Positions 59,872-64,000 of a DNA stretch of 64,000 bases are shown in pieces. The notes below the pieces were generated by a model. That model worked only from the letters and a program-made list of their open reading frames with translations. It searched no databases and had not been told where the DNA came from. The translations under genes were made by a program, and so were the position numbers. The stretch covers positions 1 to 64,000 of the forward strand of contig NZ_QNRY01000008.1 of the NCBI RefSeq assembly GCF_003315515.1, in the 5' to 3' direction. How positions within the stretch are numbered: the first letter of the stretch is position 1; each line of letters opens with the position of its first letter. The DNA comes from Brenneria salicis ATCC 15712 = DSM 30166. Lineage in GTDB: Bacteria > Pseudomonadota > Gammaproteobacteria > Enterobacterales > Enterobacteriaceae.

Positions 59872-60594
59872 TCACTCGCAATACTGGCGCAACGCATCCT
59901 GTTTCTCTGGCAATAGGCGGTAGAGATACACTGGCCGGCCCGTGGAACCATAGAGGATATTGGTGGCAAGAATACCGGTCTCAGCCAGATAGATTAGATA
60001 CTTACGGCACGACACGCGTGAGATGCCGATGGCATTCGCCAACATTTCCGTTGAAAATTCAGCCCCCTGATTACCTTCAATCCACTCGCACACAGTGCGC
60101 AGCGTTAAACTGGTCAGTCCTTTAGGCAACTTCTTACGCTCAGTGGCCGAAGTGCTGCTGGTACGACGAATAAGGTGATCGATATCAGACTGCGCCACAA
60201 AATCGCGATGTTTTAGCAAATTCGCTTCTTCACGGTAGGCCGTCAATGCCTGCTCAAAACGCGAAAACTGGAAAGGTTTAATCAGATAATCCACCACGCC
60301 GTAATGCAGCGCTTTTTTGATAGTGTAAACGTCGCTGGCAGAAGAAATAATAATCACATCCGTTTTTTCGCTAAATTCCCGGATGGTCGGCAACAAGTCC
60401 AGACCGTTATCCTGCTGCATATAGATATCCAGCAACACCAGGTCGATTTCGGAGTTGGTTTGCATCAGAAGATTTCTCGCCTGCTGCAATGTAGGTACTG
60501 TCGCATAGCAGCTAAATCCAGAAACCTGATTCAGATAAGATTTATTTAGCTCTGCAACCATGGCATCGTCATCAACAATCAGTACATTAATCAT
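59872..60594 (-). CDS. CitB/DcuR-type response regulator
   Basis: 240 residues from ATG 60594. The receiver domain has the acidic pocket V-DDD at residues 8-10, phospho-acceptor D56 in LLDIY, Ser/Thr in ISSASD and Lys in LIKPF. The C-terminal output domain has a helix-turn-helix (STEMLANAIGISRVSCRKYL). Family members respond to citrate, fumarate, malate or succinate. Its start overlaps the sensor gene stop by 8 bases. Confidence 0.93.
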   Translation of the reverse strand: MINVLIVDDDAMVAELNKSYLNQVSGFSCYATVPTLQQARNLLMQTNSEIDLVLLDIYMQQDNGLDLLPTIREFSEKTDVIIISSASDVYTIKKALHYGVVDYLIKPFQFSRFEQALTAYREEANLLKHRDFVAQSDIDHLIRRTSSTSATERKKLPKGLTSLTLRTVCEWIEGNQGAEFSTEMLANAIGISRVSCRKYLIYLAETGILATNILYGSTGRPVYLYRLLPEKQDALRQYCE

Positions 60595-62194
60595 GGTCAA
60601 ACAGCCTTGCTTGATAGGGAATAATAACGAAAAACTGGGTATATACCTCAGGTTCCGACTCAAAATCGATTTGGCCGCCAATCTTCTCCAGACTCTGTTT
60701 GGTCAGATACAGGCCAATGCCGCGTCCACTGCCTTTGGTGGAAAAACCATGCTCATAAATACGTTCCTGATCCGCCAGCGCAATTCCAGGTCCATCATCA
60801 CCAACCGTAACATGTAAACGTCCATCCTGATGATGGAAACTGACGCTGATTTCGCAATTTTCCTGGCCGTTTATGGCGTCCATGGCGTTTTCAATCAGGT
60901 TGCCCAGCACAGTAATCAATTCATTGGTTGCATCGACGTCATCCGTGTCCGGCAGCAGACTTTTTTCACTGATGGATAACGTAATGCCAAGATCACGCGC
61001 TCGGTTAATTTTACCCAATAAGAAACCAGCTATCACCGGCGATTTCACTTTACGGATAATCGAGCCAATTTCCGCCTGATAATTATTGGCGGTTTTCAAA
61101 ATATAATCCTCCAGTTGAGAATAATATTTTAAATGCAGCATCCCCAATATGACGTGCAGTTTATTCATGAATTCATGCGACTGCGCTCTCAACGCATCCG
61201 CATAGTAGGACATACCGGTCAAACGTTGCAGTAACTGACTGATTTCCGTTTTATCACGAAATGTGGCGATAGCCCCGATCATATCGCCTTTGACAAACAC
61301 CGGCACGGTATTGGTCAACAACAGGTGGCCGTTAAAGTTGATTTCTTCATCTCGCAACGGGATGCCGCTCTCCAGAACTTGTTTCAGATGCAAGTGGTCC
61401 AGCGACTGCTCACTGATGAACTCTACCGAATTATCCTGATTATCCTGACGGAATAATCGTCTGGCCTCATCATTAATGACAGTAATGCGCCCCTGCTCAT
61501 CCACGGCAATCACCCCTTCCTTGATATGCTTGAGCATGGCATTACGTTGCTCAAACAGGTTGGATATTTCGTAGGGCTCAAAACCCAGCATAATCCGTTT
61601 GAGCACCTTCACCAACATCAATGTCCCCAACCAACCAACCAGCGCCCCGGCAAGGATAGCCCAGGGGATCATCCAACGGTTTTCGCTGATAACTTTTTGC
61701 ACGCTGGTCAACGCAATACCCAGCGCGATCACGCCTACCTGTCGGTTATTGCTGTCAAAAACCGGTGTAAAAACCCTTAATGCCGGATCAAGCGTGCCGC
61801 GATTGATTGAGGAGTGTTCCATCCCCAGCAGTGCGGGATAAATGTCACGGCCCGCAAAATATTCACCAATTCTGTCGGGTTCCGGGTGACTATGGCGAAC
61901 GGTATTCATATCGGTGACGGTCACAAAGAGCAACTGGTTGCGGCGTCGAACCATCTCCGCCTCCCTCTGAACCGCTTCTGGATCACCTATCCCTTTCAAT
62001 TCATTGATGACCGCTGGAGACGAGGCAAGCGTTCGGGCAATCGAGAAGGCTTTTTCCCGCAGATGATCTTCTGATAATTGATTGATACGAAAAAATAATA
62101 AGGAATACACTACCAACAGTACGGCGCCAAGCACAACAGAAACCATCAGAAACACCGATGTACCTAATTTCAACGGTGTTTTTTTCTTGCTCAT
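60587..62194 (-). CDS. CitA/DcuS-type sensor histidine kinase
   Basis: 535 residues from ATG 62194 (MSKKKTPLKLG, behind GGGAGAG). TM1 at about 11-32, a periplasmic PAS-like (PDC) ligand domain to about 165, TM2 about 170-195, a cytoplasmic PAS, then the phospho-His in SHEFMNKLHVILG and N, G1 and G2 boxes (ENAMDAI, DDGPGI, GRGIGLYL). This family senses di- and tricarboxylates outside the membrane. Its conserved ligand region FVTVTDMNTVRHSHPEPDRIG matches that role. The genes on both sides are probable targets. Confidence 0.93.
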   Translation of the reverse strand: MSKKKTPLKLGTSVFLMVSVVLGAVLLVVYSLLFFRINQLSEDHLREKAFSIARTLASSPAVINELKGIGDPEAVQREAEMVRRRNQLLFVTVTDMNTVRHSHPEPDRIGEYFAGRDIYPALLGMEHSSINRGTLDPALRVFTPVFDSNNRQVGVIALGIALTSVQKVISENRWMIPWAILAGALVGWLGTLMLVKVLKRIMLGFEPYEISNLFEQRNAMLKHIKEGVIAVDEQGRITVINDEARRLFRQDNQDNSVEFISEQSLDHLHLKQVLESGIPLRDEEINFNGHLLLTNTVPVFVKGDMIGAIATFRDKTEISQLLQRLTGMSYYADALRAQSHEFMNKLHVILGMLHLKYYSQLEDYILKTANNYQAEIGSIIRKVKSPVIAGFLLGKINRARDLGITLSISEKSLLPDTDDVDATNELITVLGNLIENAMDAINGQENCEISVSFHHQDGRLHVTVGDDGPGIALADQERIYEHGFSTKGSGRGIGLYLTKQSLEKIGGQIDFESEPEVYTQFFVIIPYQARLFDHD

Positions 62195-62346
62195 GTCGCT
62201 CTCCCGAATAACCATCATTACACCGTTATTTTATACTGTTTCATCACTTTCCGCGTGTTGGGATAAACGCGCTCACCACAGGTGGCCGAACGCGTCATAG
62301 TAGGAGGGGAATTGAATAAAATTGACGTCAAATACGCTACCTGGCC

Positions 62347-63759
62347 TTACCAGAAGCCAAGCAGTTTCCACCACACAGAGCCCACACCCAGCCAGATGGG
62401 AATAATGACCAGGCTGACAGAGAAACCAATTTTCCACCAGGTGCTCAACGGCATGTAACCACAGCCGAACAGAATCGGCGCCGGTCCGCTGGAATAGTGG
62501 GTCGTGGACATAAACAGGTTACTGAAGATACCGAAAACCAGCACAGTCAGCATCGGGGGCGCGCCTGCCGCCAGTGCTATGGAAACAAAAATCGCATACA
62601 TCGCACTAATGTGGGCAATCGCACTCGCCATCAGGTAGTGGCTATAGTAATAAACCAGCAGCAACAGACCGAGCATCGGCAGCCAGTGCATACCGCTCAC
62701 TGCATTACCCGCCAGACCGCCCATCCAGGAAATCAGGCCCATTTTGTTAAGCTGTCCCGCCAGCGTCATCAATACCGCAAACCAGACAACGGTATGCCAC
62801 GCTTCTTTCTCACTGACCACATCATCCCAGGTCAATGCGCGGCTGAGCAACAGCACGCTCAGACCCGCCAGCGCCGTCAGGGTGGCGTCAATGTTCAGCG
62901 TAGAGCCCAGCACCCAGAACGTGACCAGACCAAAGAAAACGCCCAGTACAATCCATTCATTGCGGCTCATTGGCCCCATTTCACGCAGCCTTTCGACTGC
63001 AATTGCGCGCATTTCCGAGGTTTTTTTCAGTTCCGGCGGATAAAAACGGTAGATCAGATAAGGGATCAGCGCCAGCGACAGGAAGCCCGGCAACAAGGTA
63101 GCCAACGCCCAGTCGGTCCAACTGATGTTAATACCAAACTGGGAAGCGAGCTTGGCGACCATCGGGTTACCCGCCATGGACGTCATAAACATTGCCGACG
63201 TCACGGCATTACACTGGAAAATCGACTGCACCAGGAAAGCACCGATACGGCGTTGCGTACCTTTTTCCGGCGTTGAGTCATACGCTTCAGAAATAGAGCG
63301 GAACAACGGCGTGATAATCCCTCCGCAGCGGGCAGAGGTGGACGGCATGGCTGGCGCGAACAATAAATCGGTGAACACCAGACCATAGGCCAGCCCCAGC
63401 GAACTATTACCCAGCTTGCTGATAAACAGCAGACCGATACGTCGGCCAAAACCGGTTTTAATGAATCCGCGGGAAATAAAGAACGCACAGGCAATCATCC
63501 AGATGGTCGGGTCGCTGAATCCGGCCAAAACTTCTTTAATGGATAACAGACCTAATATTGCGACAGACGTCAGGCTGAACATCGCCATAGCGCCAAGAGG
63601 ATACGGAGAGAGGATCAGGCCGACCACGGTGGCGATGAAAATCGCCATTAAGTGCCAGGCATCGGGTTTGACCCCCTCAGGAACCGGAAGTAACCATAAC
63701 CCACCGGCAATACAGACGATAATCAGGAGCTTTAGCAACCTGCTACTATTTGCAGACAT
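62347..63759 (-). CDS. DASS-family anion transporter (CitT/TtdT-like)
   Basis: 470 residues from ATG 63759 (MSANSSRLLKLLI); an in-frame ATG six codons earlier is the alternative. About twelve membrane helices. Two SLC13/DASS SNT-like repeats are visible (FAPAMPSTSARCGGIITP and MSTTHYSSGPAPILFG). Such carriers exchange citrate, tartrate, 2-oxoglutarate or malate with a dicarboxylate such as succinate. Same strand as the two-component genes and 152 bases upstream, so it may precede them on one transcript or be controlled by them. Confidence 0.9.
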   Translation of the reverse strand: MSANSSRLLKLLIIVCIAGGLWLLPVPEGVKPDAWHLMAIFIATVVGLILSPYPLGAMAMFSLTSVAILGLLSIKEVLAGFSDPTIWMIACAFFISRGFIKTGFGRRIGLLFISKLGNSSLGLAYGLVFTDLLFAPAMPSTSARCGGIITPLFRSISEAYDSTPEKGTQRRIGAFLVQSIFQCNAVTSAMFMTSMAGNPMVAKLASQFGINISWTDWALATLLPGFLSLALIPYLIYRFYPPELKKTSEMRAIAVERLREMGPMSRNEWIVLGVFFGLVTFWVLGSTLNIDATLTALAGLSVLLLSRALTWDDVVSEKEAWHTVVWFAVLMTLAGQLNKMGLISWMGGLAGNAVSGMHWLPMLGLLLLVYYYSHYLMASAIAHISAMYAIFVSIALAAGAPPMLTVLVFGIFSNLFMSTTHYSSGPAPILFGCGYMPLSTWWKIGFSVSLVIIPIWLGVGSVWWKLLGFW

Positions 63760-64000
63760 AAGAACACCACTCTTCATTAAAACGAAATCGTTAATTCACA
63801 ACGGATGTCCCGCGCGGAGGAGTTGGTGTTTCTTTTCTTCTTCCTTCATCACCCTGCAAGTTAATGTGGCATTAACAAGCACAACAGGAAACATCTGTGG
63901 AAAAAAAAGACGAGAAAATAATTAGGTCAGGGTGCTTTTCTCGCCCCATCAAACCGAATAACTAATGAAAAGATAATATTATAAAGCGACCTGGAAGAAG
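63760..64000. other. Upstream region of the DASS transporter gene, to window edge
   Basis: No gene seen in 241 bases. It would contain the transporter promoter; no clear motif was identified. Confidence 0.4.

Overview
The window reads as chromosomal DNA of a soft-rot or plant-associated enterobacterium of the Pectobacteriaceae type (Pectobacterium, Brenneria, Dickeya or a relative). This is inferred from gene content and protein similarity recalled from E. coli and Pectobacterium: a convergent expR/expI quorum-sensing pair, mtlADR, glyQS, sodA, fdhD, aldB, wecH, ghrB, avtA, tag and dppABCDF, with an ERIC repeat. I cannot name the species. No rRNA, tRNA or CRISPR array was seen.

Layout. 1-1.3 kb: the tail of an IS3-family element and a phd-doc type toxin-antitoxin pair with a good promoter and operator-like palindrome. 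1.3-6.2 kb: a tight minus-strand operon for a MacB-like tripartite ABC exporter with its own TolC-like channel, next to a small secreted protein. 6.9-8.7 kb: glpM and the expR/expI AHL system, whose 3' ends overlap. 9-15.7 kb: argG with ARG boxes, a gene remnant, wecH, aldB, fdhD, sodA. 15.8-18.3 kb: a chemoreceptor behind a perfect sigma-28 promoter match, and yibL. 18.4-22.7 kb: the mannitol operon mtlA-mtlD-mtlR with several CRP-type sites upstream and an ERIC element inside. 22.7-29.5 kb: yiaF-like lipoprotein, an iron-type alcohol dehydrogenase, a 0.7 kb gap with a Fur-like motif and a tiny hydrophobic ORF, glyQS, and a TauE-family permease. 29.7-36.4 kb: tag (broken by an in-frame TGA), yegU/yegW-like genes, ghrB, a secreted DUF4432 protein, and avtA (broken by a small frameshifting deletion).

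36.4-51.4 kb is the most coherent metabolic block and the likeliest special system. It holds a complete reductive pyrimidine catabolic route: PreT/PreA dihydropyrimidine dehydrogenase, dihydropyrimidinase, an N-carbamoyl-beta-alanine amidohydrolase, a class III aminotransferase suited to beta-alanine, and YdfG, which reduces malonic semialdehyde. A RutR-like TetR regulator, a RutR-type operator upstream of preT, and a four-gene NMT1/THI5-type ABC importer complete it. The block is interrupted at 43.2-44.6 kb by a scar of IS pieces (including an IS110/IS3 chimeric frame), a RelE/HigB-like toxin remnant and a truncated orphan PAAR protein.

51.4-57.3 kb is dppABCDF. 57.3-58.4 kb is a long gene-poor gap with an orphan minus-strand terminator that may end a small RNA. 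58.4-63.8 kb holds a 2-hydroxycarboxylate transporter, a CitAB/DcuSR-type two-component system and a DASS-family anion transporter, plausibly one di/tricarboxylate sensing and uptake locus. Everything here was read by eye; names rest on motif and recalled family similarity, not on database searches.
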